A stretch of DNA of 64,000 nt from Oehlia diaphana (Eukaryota; Glomeromycota; Glomeromycetes; Glomerales; Glomeraceae): NCBI GenBank assembly GCA_003833135.1, contig QZLH01000531.1, positions 9,593 to 73,592 of the forward strand. The letters run 5' to 3'. Within the stretch, counting starts at the first letter, position 1. Each line of letters begins with the position of its first letter. Position numbers and translations under genes: made by a program. The notes beneath the pieces were generated by a model. It searched no databases, had not been told where the DNA came from, and saw only the letters and a list, made by a program, of their open reading frames with translations. Positions 35,767 to 47,082 of the stretch are shown piece after piece.

Positions 35767-36075
35767 CTACAGTCTATACCATAGAAAGTTTATTTTCTTA
35801 TCGCTTCTATAGTATCTTTGAGGTTCCCTACCAGCTCTTTCTGTCAATACAGATATCCCATCAGTTAATCCTTTGGCGTCCTTAGCCGCTTCTAGTTCAG
35901 TTTGAGCTTGAGTTTTTAGCTGGTTAAAGAGTTAATCGCAGTTTTTATTTTTCCTTTGCCATCGTCAATTCATATTATATATATGTCTAATGTCCCTATA
36001 TTCCTGTATATTAGCGTGATTATTGACTTCTTCTCATACCTCTACCTCTTTCCTTAACCTCGTATTTTCTTTGGC
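35767..36075 (-). pseudogene. Second decayed coding fragment (charged helical protein)
   Basis: On the minus strand peptide pieces such as KENTRLRKEVEV, EEVNNHANIQEYRDIR and QLKTQAQTELEAAKDAKGLT, then SVLTERAGREPQRYYR are readable but broken by stops (TGA, TAA) and frame changes, ending at TAG 35767-35769. Composition is coding-like, unlike the AT-rich spacer. It may belong to the same dead locus as the remnant at 34641-35307. Family not recognised. Confidence 0.35.
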
Positions 36076-37310
36076 TCAACCATCCGTTCCACAGAAAGAG
36101 TATGTAGTTTAAGTTTTGTTACAATATAGTATATGTTTATTGACTGGAGGGCGTTCCTTCGTAATGTATAGACAAGTAATATATTCTGGGTAATCACACC
36201 TATACAGGCAGAACTAGCATTGTGTATGAAGGAGAACTTGATAACATGGACCCATTCTGTGGTTAGTTATTAAATATATTTTTAAATGTTCCAATTGAGA
36301 GAATTCGACAACTGCAACCATGCTTTAGGAAACTGTTTCGAATTGGTACCTAGGGCTCTACATGGATAGATGGTACCGGTAACCCGAAGAAACCGTATTC
36401 CATGACGATCGAGATGATCAAGAAAACGTAAAAATCAAACTCTGATTCCTCCCTGTATAATTGTAAAGAAATGATTTACTTTTTGTGGATTGTTTTCGCG
36501 TTGCTAGTCTTGAGCTTCAAAGTGAACCTCAAGAAAACTATGAGTTTTAGGTATAGTGGAAATTAAAAAAATTGGGTTCAAGGGGCGGATTACTTTTTCT
36601 GGATTACTATGGTCGTGTCTTTACTTGTGTATCATGGTTTTTTAGAGATTATTCCGAAATAGTTAGTGTCAAAGGAATCTAAAACTCTGGTTGCATGGGA
36701 CGTAACCGTATTCGAGCTTAAAATGAAAATTCACGGAAAGCCGTAAATATCATTGATTATCACGGCTGCTGAAAATCAATGATATCCACGATTCTCCGTG
36801 AAATAACTATTACAAGCTTATTATAATTTGAGTTTTAATAATAAATAATATTTATAGAACGTAAATTAGTTTGAACAAATTTTATTATAATTTAGACTAG
36901 CAACCCAAGTTTTTTCTATTATACATTACAGATCACCGTGAACTGTTAATATTTATGACAACGTTAATGTTTATGACTGGTTCTAAAAAAAAAAAGAAAA
37001 AAAAAGAAAAAAAAAGGAAGAAATTAAAATACAATTTTTTTACATACAATAAAAATAAAAATAAAATAAATTTGCTTAAAATATATTATAAAATTAGTAA
37101 GAAATATTATCTTCAATTAATCATTATTACTTCTACTTTTTCTCTTATTAATTTTTGTTAAATTATTAAAAAAAAAAAAAAAAGGATTTTTGTTTCAATG
37201 ACCATTTACTAAATAAGAATTAAGAACATCAATATAGAAGGTCACTCGAAGTCTTCAGTACCTTCAGGTTTGTAAGCCATTGATTTTATATTATTGTAAA
37301 AATTATTAAA
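36076..37310. other. Intergenic region with one hairpin element
   Basis: 1.2 kb between decayed sequence and the G-alpha gene. Besides the 73-bp hairpin at 36730-36802, A/T runs and a purine stretch near 36986-37023, nothing can be supported. Confidence 0.5.
36730..36802. repeat. 73-bp fold-back element
   Basis: TTCACGGAAAGCCGTAAATA followed by TCATTGATT at the left pairs with AATCAATGATATCCACGATT then CTCCGTGAA at the right, with few mismatches over about 29 bp. The loop is short (ATCACGGCTGCTGAA). It is a near-complete hairpin of MITE type without coding content. Confidence 0.65.
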
Positions 37311-37631
37311 TTATAGCACCAAATCCCTTAAATTTTGTGTTAATATGATATCTATAAATAATAAAATATTTACATTAACATATAAAAAAAAAATAAAATG
37401 ATTTCCTTTTTTTAAATTTGATTAAATTATAACATACCTGTTATACTACCCATTATATGTCGCAATAAATTTGTATCTGTTGCATTAGTGAAATGTGGGT
37501 AAATTTCTTTTATATCACTACGATTCAACCGTTGAAATCTTCGTTTAAAGTAATATGTTGTTTGTTTAAAATCTCCATTTAGCCCTAAAATTTCGATTCA
37601 TTAGATTTTAATCATACGCTAGTACAAATAT

Positions 37632-37663
<32 letters not shown>

Positions 37664-38890
37664 TAATTAATCCGGTCTTACCTTGATAATCAGGGAAATA
37701 TTTCTTGACAGGAGATTGTTTGATTTTTTCTCGAAATATATCAATTTTATTTAAAAATAAAATCATCGAAGTGTTCACAAACCATTGTGAATTACATATT
37801 GAATCAAACAACATTAAAGCTTCTTGCATTTGATTTGCATCTTTATCTTCAACCAAACATTGATCATAACCACTTATGGCTACCAAGAATAATACAGCTG
37901 TAACATCTTCAAAACAATGAATCCATTTTTTTCGTTCTGAACGTTGACCACCCACATCAAACATTCTATAAGTAAAAAAAAAATATTATTGATTAATTAT
38001 TTCAAAATCGAAAATGGCATAATTATCAAGGACTGATTATTACCTGTAAGTTAATGGACCTAAATGGAATAAAGTTTCTACAATTCCTGTTGTTTTCATT
38101 CGACAACGTAGAATATCTTGATCTGTTGGAATATAGGTTTGTAAAAATAATCTATCTAATGATTCGTAAAAACTAAAAAGGAAATAAATAAACAAAACAA
38201 ATAAATAAATAAAAATTATAAGTATATACGAAGTTGAAGAAACTAAAAATTTCAAGACACTTACTAACTCATATTATCATGTAACGCGTATCGGTGACCC
38301 TGTTCATAACATTTTTGTACACCAGTATCGGCCCATAATTTTTTCAATGGAATCAAATAATGAATAGGAAATGGTTCACCTTTAGAAATACACGGTGGAT
38401 CATTAAATAATGATATATATTGCTACATGTAATAAGAATCAATGTGTTAAATACTTGATCAAAATATTAAAAATATGATAAAATAATTCGCGTCCTTGGA
38501 AATATAATTACATTATTATCATCATCACCAAGGGGAATTCTATAATATTCCATTGCTTCAAGTACCAAATGAATTGATTGGACGATGTTTAAGAATACAA
38601 TGGATCTATATGTTTCTTTCTCTACACTACTGAAACCTGCTGCATGAATTAATTTCATTTGTTTCAAAATTGTGCTTTTACCAGATTCTCCAGCACCTAA
38701 AAAAGTAAACAAAAAATTAAATAAACTTTTTCACCAATAAAAAATAATTTTATTTTTTTTAAATGATACCTAATAAAAGCAACTTCACTTCAGTTTTTAA
38801 TTTCTTTTCGTCTTCTTTTAAAATTTTATTTATTCGTTTATTTGAAGCAACGTAAGTGGTATCAGCTGGTTGAAATATACAATTTCCCAT
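37311..38890 (-). CDS. Heterotrimeric G-protein alpha subunit, 354 aa
   Basis: Seven exons (minus): 38890-38770, 38696-38512, 38422-38265, 38172-38044, 37965-37682, 37584-37438, 37351-37311; 1065 nt, the standard G-alpha length. The N-terminus [10 protein letters not shown] has Gly2 for myristoylation and Cys4 for palmitoylation. GTPase motifs: P-loop [13 protein letters not shown] (G1), switch [10 protein letters not shown] (G2), [12 protein letters not shown] (G3, with catalytic Gln), FLNKID (G4), TNATDT (G5; usual form TCATDT). The all-helical insert lies about 60-180. The C-terminus is [13 protein letters not shown], without the Cys at -4 that marks Gi-type subunits. It couples a seven-helix receptor at the plasma membrane to cAMP or MAPK signalling in fungi. 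Which fungal subgroup (Gpa1/2/3-like) it falls in cannot be settled by eye. Confidence 0.95.
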
Positions 38891-40513
38891 TTTTACGGTG
38901 TTTGTTACTTTACAATTTTGAATAATTTTTTTGAATAAAGTGACTAAAATAATTTCTGCAATAAATATTTATTATATGATTAATAAACGTGTTTAAAGGT
39001 AAGAGGAAGAGTAAAGGTTGAAGGTTAATATATATAATAAATATAAGGAAAATATCAGATAATGGATATATATATTACAAGGATATATTTTTATTCGTTA
39101 TTTTTTTTGAAAGGGTTCGTTAATAATAAAAAATTCTTTGTTATATTCTTTGATGGTAATACAAAAAAGAAAAATACGCGAAATTTGTTCGTTAAATGAA
39201 AAGAAAAGAGAGAAAAAAAAATTGATGGATGATAAGGATATCGTCGGAAAGTGAAATACGGAAAAAAAATAGAGTATATTTTTTTTTTTTTTTTTTCTTT
39301 TTTAAGAATATGTGGTTTATATATAATGACTAACGATTACACCTATAAACCGGTAGACTTGTGTTACAAAATCGAATGTTACTTCGAAAAAAAAAAGAGA
39401 TAACGGGATTAAAATGAAACCTGAATCCTAGTCTGAGAATAGTTATTTATGGAAGTTCCGTTTACGTTGAATTCAAGCGGCATATTAATTTCACGCAAGA
39501 TTACTTGTTCTCAACAATACATTTCTTTGGATGAGCAAATCTTTTAATTAAATATCCGAAATTAAAAGATTATTAATAATGATCTCGGTTTACCACGAAA
39601 ACGTGATAATACTATTTAGAATAATGAATCGGAAATGGAGAAAAAATCAACAAATTATAGAGAGGATAATCCATCAATTTTCAATAAAAGAAATTCATTA
39701 AACATTATTAAATTAGTTAGAATTAGTTAGTTAGTTTAATTAAACTGACAGAATTTTTGTATAACAAAAACATCATTTGTTTGTTAGTAAATTACGCACA
39801 TATAAAATATCACTCCTTGTTTTATGTTCTTTGCCCCACAAAATTTCCACATGGTACTTTTTCATTTACAGAATTATTCAGGCATGACGGGTAAAACTTA
39901 AATTTTAAGGGTATTTTAATATGTAATGATGTAATTTAACACATTACGTAATAATGAAAGTTTATATAATGATGCTGACACCTTCTTAATATGATGATGA
40001 TTAACAAATCACTCGTTGAATTTCGGGGCATTTTTCTTTATGTTTCAGTTTTCGGACCAATTTATGATTTTCTCAAATTTACCCTTTCTTACTGCGCCAA
40101 TATTTTGTGTTTTTTTATCATTTTAATCATAAATATCAGATATTGTTTGTGTCTTTTGTGATGTAGATAAACCGGTTGAACCCGAACTTGTACTCTATAT
40201 TTGGTATATTTGGTATTTTTATTTAATCTAAATAGATAATCTGTGGTAAAAGGTTGGTTTTGTTTATGTAATTTAACTGTCTTTCCATTCGATATCAATG
40301 AAATCAATAGACGCCAATTATAAATTTATCCTATTTCTTAATTTTCGCACATGAGAATATGAATGAAAATAAATCCGTCCATTCAATGAATTTATTAAGG
40401 ATTATCTTGGCGATTATCATCATTATTACGAGTAATGACAATAAGGCAAAATATATTTATGATCGAAAGGAGAAAAATTTTATTGATTATAACATCTGTC
40501 TAAACTTTCCTTT
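38891..40513. other. Intergenic region upstream of the G-alpha gene
   Basis: 1.6 kb, AT-rich, containing the G-alpha promoter and T/A runs (for example about 39280-39305). A 72-codon frame on the minus strand (40089-40307) has no coding look and is not called. Confidence 0.5.
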
Positions 40514-41239
40514 TTAAATAACACCCTTTTTTGTGCCAAATAAAATTGGTTTGATCTCCTTCATGATCCTCTTTTCCATGAAATATCTTTTCTTTTTAAA
40601 ATTGCTTTGATAAAAGTCAAAGATTGTGATACCATCAAGGGGCTTTTTCTCATGGTCAATCTTCCACCCCATTGGAAATCTATCCAATTGAATAATTTCG
40701 GGAGTACTGTTTTTTCCTTCTCTCTTATATTTTACCATCATCGTACCTAAACATAAAGTTTTAACAAAGAATGCGTAATCATTTAAGAATGGAATTTTGA
40801 ATCCAAGGATGCGTTTGTTTAAGGTTCCGATAGAAATATTAAGGGCTAAAGAACGTTGAAATAATTGAAGTAAGTACATTTGTTGGAGATCAATCTTCAT
40901 TGGAACGGAAATTTCCGAGGAGGTATTGATCTTGATATCAGAAGATTCGGAGACGATAGTATTTTCGTTCTCTGTCTCTTTTTCTTTGTTGAGCATTTCT
41001 ATTTGATTCTTTTCTTGAAAAGGTTCGAATCCAATTTCTTCAAAGACTTCAAGGACAAAATCCTTTGTTGACTCGTATTCTTCAGCGTCTTTAAATCTTT
41101 CAAAACACTCAAGAATGAATTTTCTTTTTGCTTCATCAACTTTAGCTTCGCCAGTTAAAAATTTAAAAAAGGTAAAAAATGCTTTCTTATAATTATCTTC
41201 ATACTGCTGGACATTTTTTTTGTTTAGTTTTGTAAACAT
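40514..41239 (-). CDS. Unrecognised intron-free protein, 241 aa
   Basis: A clean open frame starting MFTKLNKKNVQQYEDNYKKA. The N-terminal about 75 residues are charged helix rich in Phe/Glu/Lys (FFTFFKFLTGEAKVDEAKRK, FVLEVFEEIGFEPFQEKNQ). A Glu/Asn/Ser-rich linker follows (about 80-110), then an apparently folded second half with IDLQQMYLLQLFQRSLALNI and TMMVKYKREG and DRFPMGWKIDHEKKPLDGIT, ending in basic KKRYFMEKRIMKEIKPILFG. No domain, signal peptide or membrane helix is recognised. Alternating charged and hydrophobic pattern and lack of stops make it likely to be a real, possibly lineage-specific gene. Confidence 0.65.
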   Translation of the reverse strand: MFTKLNKKNVQQYEDNYKKAFFTFFKFLTGEAKVDEAKRKFILECFERFKDAEEYESTKDFVLEVFEEIGFEPFQEKNQIEMLNKEKETENENTIVSESSDIKINTSSEISVPMKIDLQQMYLLQLFQRSLALNISIGTLNKRILGFKIPFLNDYAFFVKTLCLGTMMVKYKREGKNSTPEIIQLDRFPMGWKIDHEKKPLDGITIFDFYQSNFKKKRYFMEKRIMKEIKPILFGTKKGVI

Positions 41240-41664
41240 TTTTTGAGATGAAATTTTTTTTTTAGAAAAAGGGAGAGATGCAAAGGAAAAAAAAATTTTT
41301 TCGGATCATTTCTTGATTATTAAATCATATCGAGTCAATATACTCATCAAAATCAGTTAAACAAAGATTCATCATATAATATCACATATATACTGTGATT
41401 TGATACGTTCATCGCGGCTCTGCTTTAAGATTTTTTTGCTGCGAAAAATTCTTATCTGACACTTGTCGCTAACTAAATACGGTATCGAATATAATGAAAT
41501 CAAGCAGCGCTAAGCATAAAATTTTTTTATAATCAAACCAAATACCACACATTAAAACATCAAATTTTTACTCAATATACAATAGGTTTAATCATGAAAC
41601 TTAATTTATAATATACAAATAGAAAAGAAAAAAAAAAAAATATACGGGAAAGAAATATTTTAAT
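41240..41664. other. Intergenic region
   Basis: 425 bp between two minus-strand genes; AT-rich, holding the promoter of the 241-aa gene and the 3' flank of the proton-channel gene. Nothing else seen. Confidence 0.5.
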
Positions 41665-42381
41665 TTAAACGTCTAAATTAACATTAACGTCATCTCCAAT
41701 ATCTTCACTCAATAAAAAAACTTGATGACTTTTAAACACGCGAGCCCTTTTTTGTTCATCCCAATTTTCCTCCTTCGCCATTTTATCAATTTCCGTTAAT
41801 AAAATTTTCAATTCTTCTTTTAACTGTATAACTTGAGATTTTAAATTATCAACTTTATCTTCATCATATTCAATTATTCCTACAGCAACAGTACTAAGAG
41901 CTTTAATTAACCTCCAAAGACGAAACAAAATCAATAATCCTGCAACTTCTCTTTGTTTTCCTTTGAGGAAGAAGTCTAAAAGAAATGTTGTTATTATGAT
42001 AGCCGCATCAAAAAGATGTAATGGCCAGTGATTATCTTTTATGAAATAGCGAATTCCAAAAATGAATAATTTTAAAATCACTTCAATAACGAAAATACAA
42101 TTTATTGTAAATGCGATATATTCAAGAACTTCAAACAAAATATGTTCTTTTTCTTCAAATTCTGGCCATAAAAATGATACAATTATTACTGAAAAAACGG
42201 AAATAAAATCTGCTGCTACTAATCCAAGTATTATCCAATGAGCTTGCCGAGATTCAAACTTTATTGCAAGCTTTTCTCTAATTTCTTCAATTTTCTTTCT
42301 GAATTTTGACTTTTCTCTATTCATCAATTCAGTACTTCTTGAAGAATTCGTTGGTATAGATGATATCGTTCCGTAATTCAT
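41665..42381 (-). CDS. Voltage-gated proton channel, Hv1 type, 238 aa
   Basis: A single-exon gene coding for a stand-alone voltage-sensor domain. S1 (about 49-71) has Asp58 (LVAADFISV) at the place of the Hv1 selectivity-filter aspartate. S2 (about 83-109) has Phe97 and Glu100 (IFVIEVILK), S3 (about 118-138) Asp125 (LHLFDAAIII) and S4 (about 147-169) the signature RLWRLIK (R154, W156, R157, K160), close to the animal RLWRVAR. There is no pore domain. A C-terminal coiled coil follows (about 172-205, KVDNLKSQVIQLKEELKILL), which in Hv1 drives dimerisation. The role is proton extrusion across the plasma or another membrane upon depolarisation, controlling cytosolic pH. The third S4 arginine is replaced by Lys. 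Identification is strong; the physiological role in this fungus is inferred. Confidence 0.9.
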   Translation of the reverse strand: MNYGTISSIPTNSSRSTELMNREKSKFRKKIEEIREKLAIKFESRQAHWIILGLVAADFISVFSVIIVSFLWPEFEEKEHILFEVLEYIAFTINCIFVIEVILKLFIFGIRYFIKDNHWPLHLFDAAIIITTFLLDFFLKGKQREVAGLLILFRLWRLIKALSTVAVGIIEYDEDKVDNLKSQVIQLKEELKILLTEIDKMAKEENWDEQKRARVFKSHQVFLLSEDIGDDVNVNLDV

Positions 42382-44342
42382 TTTGGGAATTTATAGTTTT
42401 CCCATTAAAAAAAAAATCAGTCATATTTATATTAGATTATTTTCATGATATCATATTTACCAGATTTTCCTATAAATGTATATAAATGTATCACAGTGAC
42501 CATTTAAATGATGTCATATTAATCTTTTATTTACGAACTCTATGTATTGTATAGCAAAATTTACATGCAATTTTTATAGAACTTCTTTAAGCTATAATAA
42601 TTGTTTCGAAAAAATGATTACAAAATAATTAATTTGTGAAACTTGTGGATTTCATTAGTTAATAACATCATCATGTAAAAGAAATGCAATTTGGTCGAAC
42701 TAATAGATCTTTGCTCAAGAGAAAATTTTATGTTTTAGACTAATGGATCTGATTGTATTCAGAAATTTTCCCGGTTTATAAAGTAAAAATTAAAATTTTG
42801 CATTTTTTTTTTTTTTTTTTTTTCATAAAATTTATCTGAAAAACAGCTTTTATAACAAAACAAATCTCTCTTTCTTGTAAATTTATATTAAATAATATTA
42901 ATCTAAAAAAAATACTTATTTATTTGATTAAATATCACTGCCATCTTATCAGTAGAATTAAATATATCATAAAATTCTGCCTGTTAATATTTACCGTGTG
43001 GCAAAAAAAAAGGGAAACCTATTCACGTGATTAAAATGCAATGTTATACGGTGGTGGGTAACAGCATAAGAACATCCACTTTTTATTTGAGGGGCAAATT
43101 TTATAATATATCACATGACTATTTAATCACATGACCTTAAATTTAAACCAATCATGATTAAGTATTTGTTATATATATATATATATTATATATATAATTC
43201 TGGCTAAATTTATAATGCAGGCCAAGAATACATGTAATTCTGGCCAAAATATTATAACGTAGGCCAAGGCCAAATTGGAATCAAATATATATTTTTAATT
43301 ATCTCAATGTAGTTAAATAGAATTTGTCAAGAAGTATTAATTGGTATTAAGTTTTTTAAAAATAATTTCTCAATATTTTTTTATTAGCAATTAAAAATCA
43401 CTAATTTATTGTATGTCTTATAGTATTATCTACTATATGTCCAAATAAATTCAATTTATATTATATAAATTGTATAATAAATTTGAAATTCAAGGCTACA
43501 TTTTGATATCTTTTGAAGTTATAAACACTTTATTAGTTTTTGAAAAAATTAGCAAATATTATTTATTTCAAAATAAAAAATATAACAGAAAATTAAATTA
43601 CATTTATAAAACATTGGTGAATTAGATTTAATTTAAAATACTTAAATATTACTAAAAATAAATATCAAAAAATTTGCAGTAAATAAACATTTATAATAAA
43701 GTGATAAGAGTTTTATTTTTTAAATTATCACAATTTTAATATATAGTAAAAAATGCTAATAAATAGTTCAAATTACAAAAATATATATAGTTTACTTAAA
43801 ACAAAACCAATTTTTATCATTTAAAATGCAAAATAAACTTGAATATTAGAATTACATTTTGATATCATTTAGGACTCTAGTACATTTTTACTTTTTGAAA
43901 AAATTAACTACAAATGTTGATTTTAAAGAAAATTTGACATGAAATTTATAAATTAAAAAATAGATGCAAATTTACTAAAAATTTCTCAAATTTTATCAAG
44001 ATAAATAGGAAAATTGCGAATAGAAAAAATTTTTTAATAATATTAAATATTTTATATAAAAAAAATATAAATTTGCTCTAAAATAGTTATAAAAAATTTT
44101 TAAATAGGAAAAATATAATTATAAGTTTAATTATAGAAAATTACTAAAAATAAATTCCATATTAATTTATTATTGATAAAATCTAGAGGTTTCTATCTTT
44201 CAAATAAGCTATTTTATGTATAATTTAGTAAGATCATTATGGTATTATAACCGATTTTTTAATTCCAGTTTTTTTTACAATACACTATATGTAGTAAGAA
44301 TTATTTATAATAAGATTTAGCAATATTTTATTTAATTTTAAG
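42382..44342. other. AT-rich gene desert with a short direct repeat
   Basis: Nearly 2 kb with no gene. A GC-richer patch at 43194-43275 has two degenerate copies of a roughly 40-bp unit (TAATTCTGGCTAAATTTATAATG, then a C/T, then AGGCCAA), preceded by an AT dinucleotide run (43170-43195). Confidence 0.5.
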
Positions 44343-44579
44343 ATTATTATTATCGCAGTTTTCAAATTACTTGAAACTGCATAATATCGATCATTTATTA
44401 ATAAATTAGCGAAACAGCGAAAACAGTAAGAAGTCATTTGATTTTCGCAAATCTATTACTATTTTATTATAAAAAAAGAAGTAACTAATTATACGCATGA
44501 CGTTCCTTGATTTTTATCGATCAGTTTCTTTATTGGTTAATCTATTTCTATATAAAAATATCTGCCACAGTATACCAGA

Positions 44580-46934
44580 TGTGATAAATAGCAAAAAATA
44601 ACGCGAAAGTACCTTTCAGGTATTTGCTACACTTGTAAAAAATGTTTATTTTAAGTCAAAATCTTGCAAGTGTAATAAAAGTATTAAACCAAAAAGAAAA
44701 TAAAACAAACCTGAGCATGGTCAACAAATTTATCCTCGTATATTTACTCCAAACCAAAATTTACCAACAGCAGACTAATTTCTTTTTACTGCTAATACAG
44801 AGTTTTAATATAATACCAACTTTGATAATACATTTTCATTTACCTTTTGTTCTACTTGTAATAGTAAATATCAGAGATTAAAAGGTAAAGATAAAAAGTT
44901 AGTTAAAAGTTTGAAAAATAAATCAACTTTAAAAGACAAAAGAAAGTCAGCTGAAATGAGTAATAAATCTCATAATTTTGTTGAAATTGATAATTCTTCA
45001 CCTGAATTTTCTGATGANNNNNNNNNNNNNNNNNNNNNNNNNNNNNNNNNNNNNNNNNNNNNNNNNNNNNNNNNNNNNNNNNNNNNNNNNNNNNNNNNNN
45101 NNNNNNNNNNNNNNNNNNNNNNNNNNNNNNNNNNNNNNNNNNNNNNNNNNNNNNNNNNNNNNNNNNNNNNNNNNNNNNNNNNNNNNNNNNNNNNNNNNNN
45201 NNNNNNNNNNNNNNNNNNNNNNNNNNNNNNNNNNNNNNNNNNNNNNNNNNNNNNNNNNNNNNNNNNNNNNNNNNNNNNNNNNNNNNNNNNNNNNNNNNNN
45301 NNNNNNNNNNNNNNNNNNNNNNNNNNNNNNNNNNNNNNNNNNNNNNNNNNNNNNNNNNNNNNNNNNNNNNNNNNNNNNNNNNNNNNNNNNNNNNNNNNNN
45401 NNNNNNNNNNNNNNNNNNNNNNNNNNNNNNNNNNNNNNNNNNNNNNNNNNNNNNNNNNNNNNNNNNNNNNNNNNNNNNNNNNNNNNNNNNNNNNNNNNNN
45501 NNNNNNNNNNNNNNNNNNNTATAATACCAACTTTGATAATACATTTTCATTTACCTTTTGTTCTACTTGTAATAGTAAATATCAGAGATTAAAAGGTAAA
45601 GATAAAAAGTTAGTTAAAAGTTTGAAAAATAAATCAACTTTAAAAGACAAAAGAAAGTCAGCTGAAATGAGTAATAAATCTCATAATTTTGTTGAAATTG
45701 ATAATTCTTCACCTGAATTTTCTGATGAAGAATATGATATTGAAGAAATCAAACTGCAAATAGTTATTGAGAAAAATGGCAAGAAAACATCCAAAACCAT
45801 AACTATTCGGCCAGTAGAGTATACTAATGTTATGAATAAAATTAACGTTATTGTTCAAAAGGTTCTTTAAAATGAGAATATCAAATCAACAGATTACAGT
45901 ATGTCATACAAAGCAGTCAATACACGAGGTCTCTCATGTAAATTAGATGATAAATTGGATTTTAATGAGTTTATTGAAGATTATAAAAAGGTTATTGCTG
46001 AAAAAAAGAAAATGGCTGTAATAATTGGAATTTGAAAATTCTAAAAATAAAAAACAAAAGTCAACTGAAAAGCATTTGAAGGTAAATGTTTATTTATATT
46101 CTAATTATTCTTTATTTTATATATATAATTTGATGTAAATTCTAATATTTTTAGAATTCTGATAAAAGTGGACTATCAATTTCCGAAGAGGAAAAAGTAT
46201 CATCACATTCAAAGAAAAAAAAGAAATCCCGTATTATTAAAGAAGATGACTTGTCCAAGGAGGAAAAAACACAAGCAGAAATAATCACTACTTTGAGTAA
46301 AAAGTACAAGTATGATATGCATCAAATACCATGTTTTATTCAAAATAATCATCATTTGCAGCTTAATCCAGCTAGATTGCATCTTTGGGCTCGTGAAATT
46401 GTGAGTAATTTTTGATTTTAAAAAATTATTTTTATTTTATAATTTTTATAATTATTAGTAAAAAAATTGTATATGATTATAGGCGAATAAAAATACTACA
46501 GATGAATTTCCTTTAACTTTTCCAACTTTTAATGCAGCAATGGGCGTATCAGTTGGCAAAAATAATGATATGCAAATATCTACTACACCTGTGGCTATAC
46601 CTGCTGCTATACCATCTGCTATTACACCTGCTGCTACACCTATTATTATTCAAATGCCATATCCTTATCCGTCTTTTAATAATTCAGATATATATACTCA
46701 TTCAACATCATCACCTGCTACAAATAATGAATTACCTTCAATTGGTGAATTTTTTTCAATTTAGATCGAAAATACAATTGTAATAATATATATTCTAAAT
46801 TTGAAGATGCTTTTCTTGAAGAAGAAATTATTGTGAACGCCATTAAAGATCTGTCTGATAAACAGATGCAAAAATTGGGTATTGTGAAAATTGGGTGGCA
46901 AAAAAATATTAGACAGGCAGCACAAAAATATTGA
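44580..46934 (+). pseudogene. Decayed accessory gene of the TIR element (zinc-finger-like start, SAM-like end)
   Basis: Coding pieces in order: a Cys-rich start (GICYTCKKC, later SCKCNKSIKPKRK), PRIFTPNQNLPTAD, a second Cys pair in FTFCSTCNSKYQRL, a basic and acidic linker (SPEFSDEEYDIEEIKLQIVI), SMSYKAVNTRGLSCKLDDKL, an intron (46082-46154), LSKEEKTQAEIITTLSKKY with PCFIQNNHHLQLNPARLHLW, another intron (46400-46482), a Pro/Ala/Thr tract, and a C-terminus resembling a SAM domain (IKDLSDKQMQKLGIVKIGWQ). Several in-frame stops stand where CAA (Gln) is expected; two small frameshifts are seen (near 46030 and 46765). The N gap sits inside it. Function unknown; an element-encoded DNA-binding helper is possible. 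Confidence 0.65.
45018..45519. other. Assembly gap (N) bounded by a 209-bp duplication
   Basis: 502 N. The 209 bp before the gap (44809-45017) recur exactly after it (45520-45728), so the gap may hide a tandem duplication or be a scaffolding artefact that repeats the same sequence. Confidence 0.97.
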
Positions 46935-47082
46935 TATAATATTGTACAATTATTTTCAATAAACTGAAATATAATAATAAACTTGTTATTTAACGTTACT
47001 AATATAATATTATTACTAATATTATATTTTTATCTATGTCTTTTATTTTTATTTACATGTAAATTGATGATTTAAAAAATAA

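Noticed and set aside
40089..40307. 72-codon minus-strand frame downstream of the orphan gene
   Set aside because: Lys/Gln-rich composition expected by chance in AT-rich DNA, no homology recognised, no flanking exons.
41023..41034. GGTTCGAATCC-like B-box suggesting a tRNA gene
   Set aside because: No A-box or cloverleaf arms lie upstream; the word is inside the coding sequence of the 241-aa protein.
44903..45870. Long open frames spanning the N gap on both strands
   Set aside because: Most of their length is N; only the plus-strand accessory-gene pieces have coding character.
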